A stretch of DNA of 64,000 nucleotides from an uncultured Eubacteriales bacterium (lineage in GTDB: Bacteria; Bacillota; Clostridia; Christensenellales; CAG-314). Position 1 is the stretch's first letter, and each line of letters opens with the position of its first letter. Under the pieces are notes generated by a model, which saw only the letters and a list, made by a program, of their open reading frames with translations, did no database searches and was not told where the DNA came from. The position numbers were made by a program, and so were the translations under genes. The stretch covers positions 72,417 through 136,416 of the forward strand of contig UQVY01000004.1 of assembly GCA_900544545.1 (NCBI GenBank), given 5' to 3'. Below are positions 29,003 through 36,693 of this stretch, piece after piece.

Positions 29003-30001
29003 TTATCCTCCGCAGACGAATCTGACCGCCGAAATATAGTCATCGAGACTGACCGATATGACTTCGGCTTCCTTGTCGTCGCTGACAAAAACCGCTCTGA
29101 TATTGTTTCCTTCGGCTTTTTTATCGTTTTTTATAAATCGGGAGGCGGCAATCAGGTCAACTTCCGGAAGTTCGATATTTAACGAATCAAGAAGAAAATC
29201 GAGATTTTTCGCTCTGTTTTCAACAGGTTTTCCGAAAAATGCGGACAAGCGCACTTCCACTTTCATTCCTGCGGCGACGGCGATTCCGTGGGGAATTTTT
29301 CCTTCGGTAAACTCTTCAACGGCGTGACCTACGGTATGTCCGAAATTAAGAATATGCCTTCTTCCGACGTCGAGCGGGTCGTTTTTTACAACGGAAATTT
29401 TATATTTCGCCGCCTTCTCTATAATTTCGCCTATGTTTTCCGGCGAGCGAAGAAATTCTCCGGCAAAAACTTCCGTCGAAATCATATCGTATTTTATCAT
29501 CTCGCAAAGACCGTTTTTCATCTCGATTTCAGGCAGAGTTTTCAGGAATTCTGTGTTTATTATAACTTTTTCCGGCTGATAATAGCCTCCGATGAGGTTC
29601 TTCAATCCGAAAGCGTTGACTCCGTTTTTTCCGCCGAACGCCGCGTCTATCATACCTAAAAGAGTGGTAGGGACGCTCACAAAACGACATCCTCTCATAT
29701 AAGTCATCGCGACGAATCCCGCAATATCGGTCACTACTCCCCCGCCTACGGCAACTATCGCATCCGTTCGGCAGAAATCGTTATTTTTCAGAAATTCGTA
29801 GAGCTTTGCAGCTTCCGAGAGAGTCTTTCCCTCTTCTCCGCCTCGAAGAGTACAGAAAAAAGAACCGCTCAGTCTCAATTCTTTTGCCGACGGCAAAAAG
29901 AGCTTATTCGTATCGGCGTCAAAAACGAAAACCTTTTTAATTCCATCTCGGTTGAGCGATTCGTCGTTTTTCAGATAGTCAAAGCCGTTTTTAATTTCCA
30001 T
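29003..30001 (-). CDS. aroB: 3-Dehydroquinate synthase
   Basis: AroB converts DAHP to 3-dehydroquinate using NAD and a divalent metal. The 332-residue product carries GGGVVTDIAGFVA for NAD binding, the substrate loop VPTTLLGMIDAAFGGKNGVN, and the metal histidines in LNFGHTVGHAVE. It is shorter than the typical 350-370 residues, mainly at the N-terminus. GGAGGA lies before the ATG, and aroE ends four bases upstream. Confidence 0.95.
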   Translation of the reverse strand: MEIKNGFDYLKNDESLNRDGIKKVFVFDADTNKLFLPSAKELRLSGSFFCTLRGGEEGKTLSEAAKLYEFLKNNDFCRTDAIVAVGGGVVTDIAGFVAMTYMRGCRFVSVPTTLLGMIDAAFGGKNGVNAFGLKNLIGGYYQPEKVIINTEFLKTLPEIEMKNGLCEMIKYDMISTEVFAGEFLRSPENIGEIIEKAAKYKISVVKNDPLDVGRRHILNFGHTVGHAVEEFTEGKIPHGIAVAAGMKVEVRLSAFFGKPVENRAKNLDFLLDSLNIELPEVDLIAASRFIKNDKKAEGNNIRAVFVSDDKEAEVISVSLDDYISAVRFVCGG

Positions 30002-30004
30002 AAA

Positions 30005-30829
30005 TCATCCTCCGACCACGAATTTTCTAACGAGATTTTCAATTTCGGACAGCTCTCCGCAGGACGGAAGAAAGTCGCAGGTGGATTCCTCGTAATCCGA
30101 AAAGGAATCGTTGCCGAGCCAGATTGCCTGAGCATAGGCTGCCTGACGGACAAGCATAGGAATTCCGTCGACGTATTTCTTTCCGAGTTTCTCGCACGAA
30201 AGACTGAGATTCGTTTTTTTTGCCGAATAAACCACGTCGAAAACTCCGTCGGAAGCCGCGATTATCTCGTCGGAAATCAATATGCAATCGTTTTTGTAGC
30301 CCACGGAAGTTGCGTTGATTATATAATCGAAGCAAGGCCGAATCTGAGAATAGACGACCGTTTCCGAGTCTCGGAAAAGCGAAAAATCCTCCGCTTTGGC
30401 TATGTCGCGCACGGCAAAAGTTATTCTTACGCCTTTTTTCGATGCTCTTTTTACGGCAAAATATAACGCCCGAGCGGCTCCTCCGTTTCCCATAATCAGT
30501 ACGTTTTCGCCCAAATCCGGGAAATTCTCTCTCAAAGCCGATTCCGCGCCAAAAACGTCCGTGTTGAAACCGACTCCTTTCTTCACGGTGTTGACTGCGC
30601 CGAAAGGAGTTTTAACTTCCGATAAAAACGGGATTATCCGAGTCTTATACGGCATCGTTACGTTGAATCCGTCGTATTTTTCGTTGATTTCGAGATATTT
30701 TCCGCGCGTCAATTCATCTACGAAAACCTTATCGTAATCGGCTTTTACGTTATTCCGCTCAAACAAAAGTCCGTGAAGATAGTCGGAAGGCGAAAGCCCG
30801 ACGCTGTTACCTATCAATGCAAATTTCAT
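30005..30829 (-). CDS. aroE: Shikimate dehydrogenase
   Basis: AroE reduces 3-dehydroshikimate to shikimate with NADPH. The 274-residue product has NVTMPYK with the catalytic lysine near residue 63, GFNTDVFGAESAL, the dinucleotide motif GNGGAARALYFA, and NATSVG. The N-terminal substrate motif, usually P-x-x-H-S-x-S-P, here reads GNSVGLSPSDYLH, so the histidine is not conserved. It stands seven bases after an unknown gene and begins the aro block. Confidence 0.94.
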   Translation of the reverse strand: MKFALIGNSVGLSPSDYLHGLLFERNNVKADYDKVFVDELTRGKYLEINEKYDGFNVTMPYKTRIIPFLSEVKTPFGAVNTVKKGVGFNTDVFGAESALRENFPDLGENVLIMGNGGAARALYFAVKRASKKGVRITFAVRDIAKAEDFSLFRDSETVVYSQIRPCFDYIINATSVGYKNDCILISDEIIAASDGVFDVVYSAKKTNLSLSCEKLGKKYVDGIPMLVRQAAYAQAIWLGNDSFSDYEESTCDFLPSCGELSEIENLVRKFVVGG

Positions 30830-30835
30830 ATTTCT

Positions 30836-31567
30836 TCAAATCAGATTCTTACTTTCGAGAAGTTTTATCATATCGCTTACGCATCCTCCCGAAACCTTAA
30901 GCTGCTTCATCGCAAATTTCAAAGAAATGGCAAAAATACTCAGAAGCCTTGCGTTTTTTATACGGATTGCGTTGACGGCGGCGTCCACGAGGACGTTAAA
31001 CTCACTTCTCTCCGATACGGAACCTTTTGCTTTCACGTCGTAAAGGCTGTTGAAAAAGCCGTATAAATCCGACCAATCCTCGTTAGCGAGAGTTACGGAC
31101 GAAGCGAAGAAATCCTTATTCGCGAAAGAATCGGCTTCGTTAAAAACGACCTTGGCTATATTATGCGCGCAAGCCGAATACTCGGAAAGAAGTTCGTTAC
31201 AGAATCTTTCGTAAGAGCTTTGCTTGTCAGCGGAATAGAAATATTCCGATAAGAATCTGAAAGGATCGCGCTTTCCGATATCCATTTCCGAAAGCAGATA
31301 CGTTATAAACGTAAAGCGTTTTTCGTCGCCTTCGGGCAAAGCCAACGTGCTTCGAGGCTCTCCGTCGATTTCGGGAAGGGGGACTCGCGCTCGTTTAAAT
31401 TCTTCTTCGTAAGAAAAGGTCTTTCTCGTTTCGGTAACGGTACGAGTCAGAAATTCGCTTGCAACCACAGTTTTCAAAAGGTCGGATATGCCCTTGCTCA
31501 TAAGAATAAAGCTCCCCAAACGCAACGCCGCGATACAATTATCGAAATCTTTAAGCCTATTGTCCAT
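30836..31567 (-). CDS. Protein of unknown function, first gene of the aro operon
   Basis: I do not recognise this protein. With the start at 31567 (GGAGGTG at the right distance) it has 243 residues. The longer open frame upstream runs across the promoter and is rejected. It is soluble and helical, with no signal peptide, obvious catalytic motif or metal-binding cluster. A hydrophobic stretch near the start (CIAALRLGSFILMSKG) is too short for a clear membrane anchor. It heads the transcript carrying aroE-aroB-aroA-aroC. Confidence 0.75.
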   Translation of the reverse strand: MDNRLKDFDNCIAALRLGSFILMSKGISDLLKTVVASEFLTRTVTETRKTFSYEEEFKRARVPLPEIDGEPRSTLALPEGDEKRFTFITYLLSEMDIGKRDPFRFLSEYFYSADKQSSYERFCNELLSEYSACAHNIAKVVFNEADSFANKDFFASSVTLANEDWSDLYGFFNSLYDVKAKGSVSERSEFNVLVDAAVNAIRIKNARLLSIFAISLKFAMKQLKVSGGCVSDMIKLLESKNLI

Positions 31568-31590
31568 TTTTAAACACCTCCGTATCTTGA

Positions 31591-31619
31591 ATTTTACCAT
31601 ATTTTTGCACAGATGACAA
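31591..31619 (-). promoter_or_regulatory. Sigma-A promoter of the aro operon
   Basis: TTGTCA (31614-31619) and TAAAAT (31591-31596) are 17 bases apart on the minus strand. The leader to the first ATG is only about 16 bases, so no leader attenuator or T-box fits. Confidence 0.8.
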
Positions 31620-31668
31620 TAATATTCGCCATAATTAAAAAAAAACGCTCCGTTTTTTCTCAAAAGTA

Positions 31669-31697
31669 TTGATATTCGAGTCGATTTATTGTATAAT
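31669..31697 (+). promoter_or_regulatory. Sigma-A promoter of the DUF4364 gene
   Basis: TTGATA (31669-31674) and TATAAT (31692-31697) are 17 bases apart. The promoter diverges from the aro promoter, with about 50 bases between the two -35 boxes. Confidence 0.85.
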
Positions 31698-31750
31698 ATA
31701 ACCCATCATTACGGCAGGAATTTTCTCTGTCGCGTTTTTCGGCGGTTAAA

Positions 31751-32311
31751 ATGTCACCTTCGGCAGCTATTCCAAACAGTCCCATTGCAAAAATCGATCA
31801 CACGCAGCATAAATTGCTGCTCCTTTTCGTGTTCGATAAAATGGAAATGCCCCTGACCGACAATACCGTTTACGATTTCTGTACGGCGTCAAATTCATGG
31901 TTGACTTACATAGAGTGTAAACTTGCGATGGACGAACTTATCGAAGCCAATTTTTTGGTTTCCACCGAAAACGCCGCGAAAGAAAAGCTCTACTCTCTTT
32001 CGCCCGAAGGAAGAATCTGCCTTGCGCATTTTTTCCCTAAACTTCCTTCTTCGATACGCGAGGACGTTACCCATCAGGTCAAAACGCAGCGTATGAACTT
32101 CAAACGCAAACAGGAATACTTTGCGGATTACGATAAATGTTCTGGCGGCAGTTTCAAAGTCAGACTCCGTATCGTCGAGCCCGAGCAGGAAGTCGTTGAG
32201 GTTATATTGACTCTTCCGACGAGAGAACTTGCTCTGTCTGTTTGTGAAAAATGGAGCGAAAAAGCCCCCACCGTATATCAGTCGATTTACGACTTACTTA
32301 TTGATAACTGA
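31751..32311 (+). CDS. DUF4364 family protein (PadR-like winged helix)
   Basis: DUF4364 proteins are small proteins of Clostridia with a winged-helix N-terminus, thought to be transcription factors. The 186-residue product fits: HKLLLLFVFDKMEMPLTDNTVYDF opens the winged helix, YSLSPEGR forms the wing, and a C-terminal domain (about 105-186) follows with EVVEVILTLPTRELA. It lies divergent to the aro operon and convergent to the division cluster. Its target is not known; the divergent position makes the aro operon a possible target by inference. Confidence 0.85.
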   Translation: MSPSAAIPNSPIAKIDHTQHKLLLLFVFDKMEMPLTDNTVYDFCTASNSWLTYIECKLAMDELIEANFLVSTENAAKEKLYSLSPEGRICLAHFFPKLPSSIREDVTHQVKTQRMNFKRKQEYFADYDKCSGGSFKVRLRIVEPEQEVVEVILTLPTRELALSVCEKWSEKAPTVYQSIYDLLIDN

Positions 32312-32439
32312 TCGTTTTTTGGTTTTACGACGGTTTTAAACGTCCACGAATCGAAACGGAGACGCTTTTTTACTTCTTTCCGAATTTCAGTGAAATTCTT
32401 ACTGTTTTTAATGACTTTCGCCAAAAAACCGAAAAGCTC

Positions 32440-34170
32440 TTACGAACGCGGACGAACGTCTTTCAGATAAATTATCTTTTCAAAAATCAATTTGGCGTAA
32501 GGCGCGGCAACTATGCTTCCGTAGCTCTGCCCGACGGGTTCGTCGATAACAACGAGCGCAAGGTATTTTGGTTCGGACGTGGGGAAAAAGCCGACGAAAG
32601 AGCTTACGTATTTACCTCTCGCTATCTTACCGTTTTCGAATTTCTGAGCCGTACCCGTTTTCCCGCCGACTTCATATCCCTCTATATAGGCGTTTTTTCC
32701 GCCGCCGTTCGCAACTACGTTTTCCAGCATTTTCCGAAGTTCTTTGCTGGTTTCTTCACTTATCGGTCGGCTTCTGACCTCCGGATAAACCTCCCTTACT
32801 ACGCCGTTTTCGTCTTCTATACGCTTGACGAGATGCGGCGTGTATAAGTATCCTCCGTTAACGGCCGCAGAAGTCGCCATCGCGAGCTGCAAAGCCGTAA
32901 CCGCTATCGATTGCCCGAAACCGATTCGCGCCAAATCTCCGTTCGTAACGCTTTTTCGACTTATAAGCAGTCCCGATTGCTCTCCGTAGCTGTCTATTCC
33001 GCTTTTCTGACCGTACCCGAAGTTTTTCAGATATTCGTAAAACGTATCTTTTCCGAGAGAAAGAGCGATATCCGTGAATATCGGATTGCAGCTGTTTTTC
33101 AAGGCGTCGGAGATATTCTGATTACAATGTCTTCCGTTTGCGTGAGACGTCCAGCATTTTATCCGCGCGCCTTTATCGACTATTCTGTAATTGCTGTTGT
33201 TGGTGAAGATATGTGCCACCCCGAAAGCCTTCTGATTACCCTTTCTGTATTCTTCGAGAGAGGCTGCGGCGGTAAGAATCTTGAAGGTCGAACCGGGTTC
33301 GTAAACGTCGGTCAACAAAACGCTTCGAGTGTTATTTTGCAGCAATTCGATATCGCCGCGAGGAAGATTGTTTAAATCCACTCCCGGGCGGGAAGCAATC
33401 GCAAGTATATCTCCGTTGGTTACGTCAAGCACTAAACAGCTTGCTCTTTTCGGAGAATGCGCTTTATACGCAATATCGAGAACGGTTTCGACTCCTTTCT
33501 GAATCTCGGCGTCGATTGTCAGTACGACGCTGCATCCTTTTTTTGCCCCGATATAATCGATATAATCGCTTTTTAGCTCGTCTCCTATAAGGTCGCTCGG
33601 AGTAAGTATCTTTCCGTCGATACCTTTCAGATACTTTTCGTAAAAAGCCTCTATTCCCGCCTGTCCCGTATTATCCGCCGAAACAAAGCCTAAAACCTGC
33701 GATAAAGTCGTTCCGTCAGCATAACTTCTTTTTGTCGACGCGGCAAGATAAATCCCCTGAAGGTCCTTTTCCCTTATCATATCGGCGACGGACGGCTCGA
33801 TTCCGCGTTTTATCCTTATATCCGAAACGCCTTTTCTCGTAAGTTTTTCTTCTATTTCTTCACGGGACAGATTCAAAATAATCGAAAGAGATTCCGACGC
33901 GTCTTTCGGGTCTTTTACGCTTTTCGGTCGGGCATAAACGTCGTAAACCCGAGCCGAGCCTACTAAAACCTTTCCGTTGCAGTCGAGTATATCCCCTCTT
34001 TCGGCAGTCAAAGGCAGCTGCCGCATCCATTGTCCGTAAGCACGCTTTCTGAGTTCTCCTCCTTTAACTAACTGAACGTAAGAAAGTCTTGCTGTTATCA
34101 GGACAAATAAAAAGGCCAATAACGTAACTACCGTTATCAGCCTTCGTTTAATCGAATAATAAGTCTGCAT
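32440..34170 (-). CDS. Class B penicillin-binding protein (FtsI/PbpB/SpoVD group)
   Basis: This monofunctional transpeptidase crosslinks septal peptidoglycan. A single N-terminal membrane helix (about 11-31) is followed by the dimerisation domain with RGDILDCNGKVL and the transpeptidase domain with STFK (Ser294, Lys297), SCN and KTG (Lys504). At 576 residues it stops right after the transpeptidase domain and has no PASTA repeats, unlike Bacillus PbpB and SpoVD. Position after mraZ-rsmH-ftsL makes it the division enzyme, though a sporulation-specific SpoVD role cannot be excluded. No mraY or mur genes follow; a convergent gene ends the cluster. Confidence 0.93.
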   Translation of the reverse strand: MQTYYSIKRRLITVVTLLAFLFVLITARLSYVQLVKGGELRKRAYGQWMRQLPLTAERGDILDCNGKVLVGSARVYDVYARPKSVKDPKDASESLSIILNLSREEIEEKLTRKGVSDIRIKRGIEPSVADMIREKDLQGIYLAASTKRSYADGTTLSQVLGFVSADNTGQAGIEAFYEKYLKGIDGKILTPSDLIGDELKSDYIDYIGAKKGCSVVLTIDAEIQKGVETVLDIAYKAHSPKRASCLVLDVTNGDILAIASRPGVDLNNLPRGDIELLQNNTRSVLLTDVYEPGSTFKILTAAASLEEYRKGNQKAFGVAHIFTNNSNYRIVDKGARIKCWTSHANGRHCNQNISDALKNSCNPIFTDIALSLGKDTFYEYLKNFGYGQKSGIDSYGEQSGLLISRKSVTNGDLARIGFGQSIAVTALQLAMATSAAVNGGYLYTPHLVKRIEDENGVVREVYPEVRSRPISEETSKELRKMLENVVANGGGKNAYIEGYEVGGKTGTAQKFENGKIARGKYVSSFVGFFPTSEPKYLALVVIDEPVGQSYGSIVAAPYAKLIFEKIIYLKDVRPRS

Positions 34171-34194
34171 TCGAATCCTCTTTGCGGAAAAACG

Positions 34195-34806
34195 TCATCC
34201 GCCGAAAAGTCCGGAAAAGAAATCGCATATAATATCGAAAAAGTTTCTGTCTATCGTATAAGTCAACGGTTCTCGTGTCGCGGGTGCGCTGAACTGCATT
34301 CTGCTCGATGCGTCCGGAACACTGAAGCCCAATTCTTTTGCTTTAACTTCCGCGTCGTAATTCCTTTCAAGTTCGGCAATCTGAGCGTTAAGCTGCGCCA
34401 ACTCGCCTTCGATAAGCGCTTTTTGTTCGGACAGAACATTATACTGCGCCATAGAACCGTTAATTTTTGCGTTAGTCACGAGAATCGCGACTATAAGACC
34501 GCACACTGCAACGACGTACAGCAGAACGAGAATCTTGTTTTTAAGTCCCAATCCCGCTTTGGTTTCTTCTACCTTTTTAGTCGATTTGCTGGTGTAATAT
34601 CCGAGCGTCCGCTCTGTCGGTCGAGCCTCTTCGCTTTCTTCGACGTCTTCCATATCGTAAACGTCTTCGACTTTAAGTTCCGAACCCTTTGTAAATCTGC
34701 TCAAAATCCTGTTGACTTCTTCGCTGACGTCCACGTCGTTCTTATTGTTCGACTTCGTTGCGTCAGTTATTTCCTCCGCTATGTAATCTCTTCCGGCCAT
34801 TATCAT
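34195..34806 (-). CDS. ftsL: FtsL-like division protein
   Basis: A 203-residue bitopic protein with an acidic cytoplasmic N-terminus (about 1-85), one transmembrane helix (about 90-112) and an extracytoplasmic coiled coil (about 118-152, heptads in SEQKALIEGELAQLNAQIAELE). This is the architecture of FtsL/DivIC. The gene lies in the canonical position between rsmH and the septal PBP. The cytoplasmic part is longer than usual. GGGGGGA precedes the ATG. Assignment relies on architecture and context, since FtsL sequences are poorly conserved. Confidence 0.82.
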   Translation of the reverse strand: MIMAGRDYIAEEITDATKSNNKNDVDVSEEVNRILSRFTKGSELKVEDVYDMEDVEESEEARPTERTLGYYTSKSTKKVEETKAGLGLKNKILVLLYVVAVCGLIVAILVTNAKINGSMAQYNVLSEQKALIEGELAQLNAQIAELERNYDAEVKAKELGFSVPDASSRMQFSAPATREPLTYTIDRNFFDIICDFFSGLFGG

Positions 34807-34904
34807 TTTATTCCCCCCAATCCGTTCTTATGCCGCGGCAAAAGTAAATGCGCCTCGTTTCGAAGAGGATATTTCCTCATAAATTCTTCGATAACGACTT
34901 AAAG

Positions 34905-35852
34905 CTACTTCCTTTCCGGTTCGGGCTTGCGCTCAGCTATTCTGAGTTTTGCGCTTGCCGATCTCGGGTTACTCCTGAGTTCCTCTTCGGTTGCAGTCAA
35001 CGGCTTGTTGGTAAGGATCTTAATTTCCGATTTTTTACCGCATACGCATATCGGAAAGTCCTTCGGACACGTGCAGTCCGTTTCAAGTTCTTTCATAGTT
35101 TGCTTGACTATTCTGTCTTCAAGCGAATGAAAGGTGATAACCGCTATTCTGCCTCCTGCTTTCAATGCTCGGACACCTTTGGTTACGGAGTCGCCCAGAC
35201 GCGAAAGTTCTCCGTTAACCTCGATTCTTATTGCCTGAAACGTTCTTTTTGCCGGATGGCCTCCGGTTCTTTTGCAAGCTGCCGGAATCGATTTTTCGAT
35301 AATTCCGACAAGCTCTCCCGTCGTAAGAATTTTCCCCTTTTCTCTCTCACTCACGATGTTTTTCGCGATATTTGCGGCGAATTTTTCTTCTCCGTAATCG
35401 CGAAGAATCCGTTTTAGTTCTTCCTGAGAATAATCGTTGACGACATCCGCCGCAGTAAGCTGCTGGTCGCAGTTCATCCTCATATCAAGCGGAGCGTCGG
35501 CTATATAACTGAAACCTCTCTCCGCATTATCGAGCTGATAACTACTTACCCCCAAGTCCATCAGCACGCCGTCGACTTTATCGATTCCGAGACTCTTAAG
35601 AACCTCGTCGAGATCGCAATAGTCGCTTTTTACAAGTCGTTTGTTTCCGAAAGCGTCAAGACGCTCCTCACAGTGCCTTAAAGCTTCGCTGTCTTTATCG
35701 ATTCCTATAAGCAGGCCGTTCGGAATCCTTTTAAGGATTTCTTCGCTGTGACCGCCTCCGCCTATCGTACAATCTACGTAAACGCCGTCAGCTTTGATAT
35801 TAAGCCCTTCTATACACTCGTCGAGCATAACGGGAATGTGTTTGAATTCCAT
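34905..35852 (-). CDS. rsmH: 16S rRNA (cytosine-1402-N4) methyltransferase
   Basis: RsmH (MraW) methylates C1402 in the ribosomal decoding centre with SAM. The 315-residue protein starts with the typical HIPVMLDECIEGLNI, and the SAM loop is VDCTIGGGGHSEEIL. DLGVSSYQLD and the C-terminal LTNKPLTATEEE segment are also typical. Its ATG overlaps the mraZ stop by one base (TAATG), with AAGGAG inside mraZ, so translation is coupled. Confidence 0.97.
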   Translation of the reverse strand: MEFKHIPVMLDECIEGLNIKADGVYVDCTIGGGGHSEEILKRIPNGLLIGIDKDSEALRHCEERLDAFGNKRLVKSDYCDLDEVLKSLGIDKVDGVLMDLGVSSYQLDNAERGFSYIADAPLDMRMNCDQQLTAADVVNDYSQEELKRILRDYGEEKFAANIAKNIVSEREKGKILTTGELVGIIEKSIPAACKRTGGHPAKRTFQAIRIEVNGELSRLGDSVTKGVRALKAGGRIAVITFHSLEDRIVKQTMKELETDCTCPKDFPICVCGKKSEIKILTNKPLTATEEELRSNPRSASAKLRIAERKPEPERK

Positions 35853-36319
35853 TATACTCCGAACTCCTTAAGCATCATCGCAACTTCGTCGAATCTTTTA
35901 TAATCCGCGTATTTCTTGTCGGCGTCCTCTTCGTCGTACATAGTTCTTCGTTTCGAGTAGCCCTCTTCGCTCCATATAGTCCAGCCTCTCGGTACTCCTA
36001 TAATAATAACGTTCTTATCGATTTTCGCGTAATCTTTAAGAATCTGCGGTAAGACGAATCTTCCTTGCTCGTCCTGCTTAACGCAGGGAGACCTTTCGTA
36101 AAGCCACGAAATAGCGTCCATTATTTCGAAGTCAGCCATAGGTGCGGCTAAGAGTTTTTCCGCAAGCTTGTCCATATCTTCCTTCTGCCTCACCAGAAGC
36201 GAGCCTCTCAAATCCGCGGATATAACGAACTCGTCGCCGTATTCTTCTCTTTTGAACGCAGGGAGACGCATTCTGTTTTTACTGTCAAGCTGATGCTCGA
36301 ATCGACCCGAGTGCCACAT
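35852..36319 (-). CDS. mraZ: Transcriptional regulator MraZ
   Basis: MraZ is an AbrB-fold DNA-binding protein that controls the division and cell wall cluster. The frame is open for 20 more codons upstream, but that part covers the promoter. The start used here has GGGGGA in front and the family N-terminus HSGRFEHQLDSKNRMRLP. The product is 155 residues, slightly long for the family. Two AbrB-like halves are visible (about 5-50 and 80-125, the second with QDEQGRFVLPQIL). Confidence 0.95.
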   Translation of the reverse strand: MWHSGRFEHQLDSKNRMRLPAFKREEYGDEFVISADLRGSLLVRQKEDMDKLAEKLLAAPMADFEIMDAISWLYERSPCVKQDEQGRFVLPQILKDYAKIDKNVIIIGVPRGWTIWSEEGYSKRRTMYDEEDADKKYADYKRFDEVAMMLKEFGV

Positions 36320-36350
36320 TGCCGTTCCCCCTTTATTCTTTATTAATAGT

Positions 36351-36379
36351 ATTGTATAAGAAATTTGAGCCATTGTCAA
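36351..36379 (-). promoter_or_regulatory. Sigma-A promoter of the mraZ cluster
   Basis: TTGACA (36374-36379) and TACAAT (36351-36356) are exactly 17 bases apart on the minus strand. The leader to mraZ is about 25 bases. Confidence 0.88.
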
Positions 36380-36394
36380 CCATTCTTAACCACA
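36370..36394 (-). promoter_or_regulatory. Probable MraZ operator: three TGG boxes with a 10-bp period
   Basis: On the minus strand the boxes TGTGG, AATGG and AATGG lie at 36390-36394, 36380-36384 and 36370-36374, each 10 bases apart, on one face of the helix and overlapping the -35 box. MraZ is known to bind short TGG-type repeats with this spacing upstream of its own gene, so autorepression is likely. Confidence 0.7.
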
Positions 36395-36693
36395 TTATTT
36401 CAAAAATTTGCCTTTCGGAGATAAAAAACAGGGACAATTTTTAACATAAAAAATATTATCAAACGTTTGAACCACTTCAAACGAAAGGTAAATTGATCAT
36501 ATGTTTGTCAAAATCAAAATATAACTACAATTTAATTTGCTATTGATTCTTAAAATCGACGTCAGATTTTTTGCGTAAAAAATATAGAAAAATGTATAAA
36601 GTCCGACAATTCTCTGAATATATACTCGAAATTCGACAAAAAATAAATAAAAACGCACGGTGAAAAGCCGTGCGTTTTCCATAAAATGTTGAT
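36395..36693. other. AT-rich gap between mraZ and recN with a palindrome
   Basis: No gene is visible. A perfect 12-bp palindrome, TCAAACGTTTGA, lies near 36459-36470, with a second half-site TTCAAACG about ten bases on. A sequence one base off a clostridial LexA-type box (GATCATATGTTT) lies at about 36497-36508. The right end is the recN terminator. Confidence 0.45.
36640..36680. terminator. Bidirectional terminator after recN
   Basis: A perfect 11-bp stem (arms 36650-36660 and 36668-36678) is followed on the minus strand by a T-rich tract. It lies 15 bases after the recN stop. Confidence 0.88.

Noticed and set aside
36320..36379. Twenty extra codons before mraZ
   Set aside because: They run through the -10 and -35 boxes, and the GGGGGA site plus family N-terminus support the ATG at 36319.
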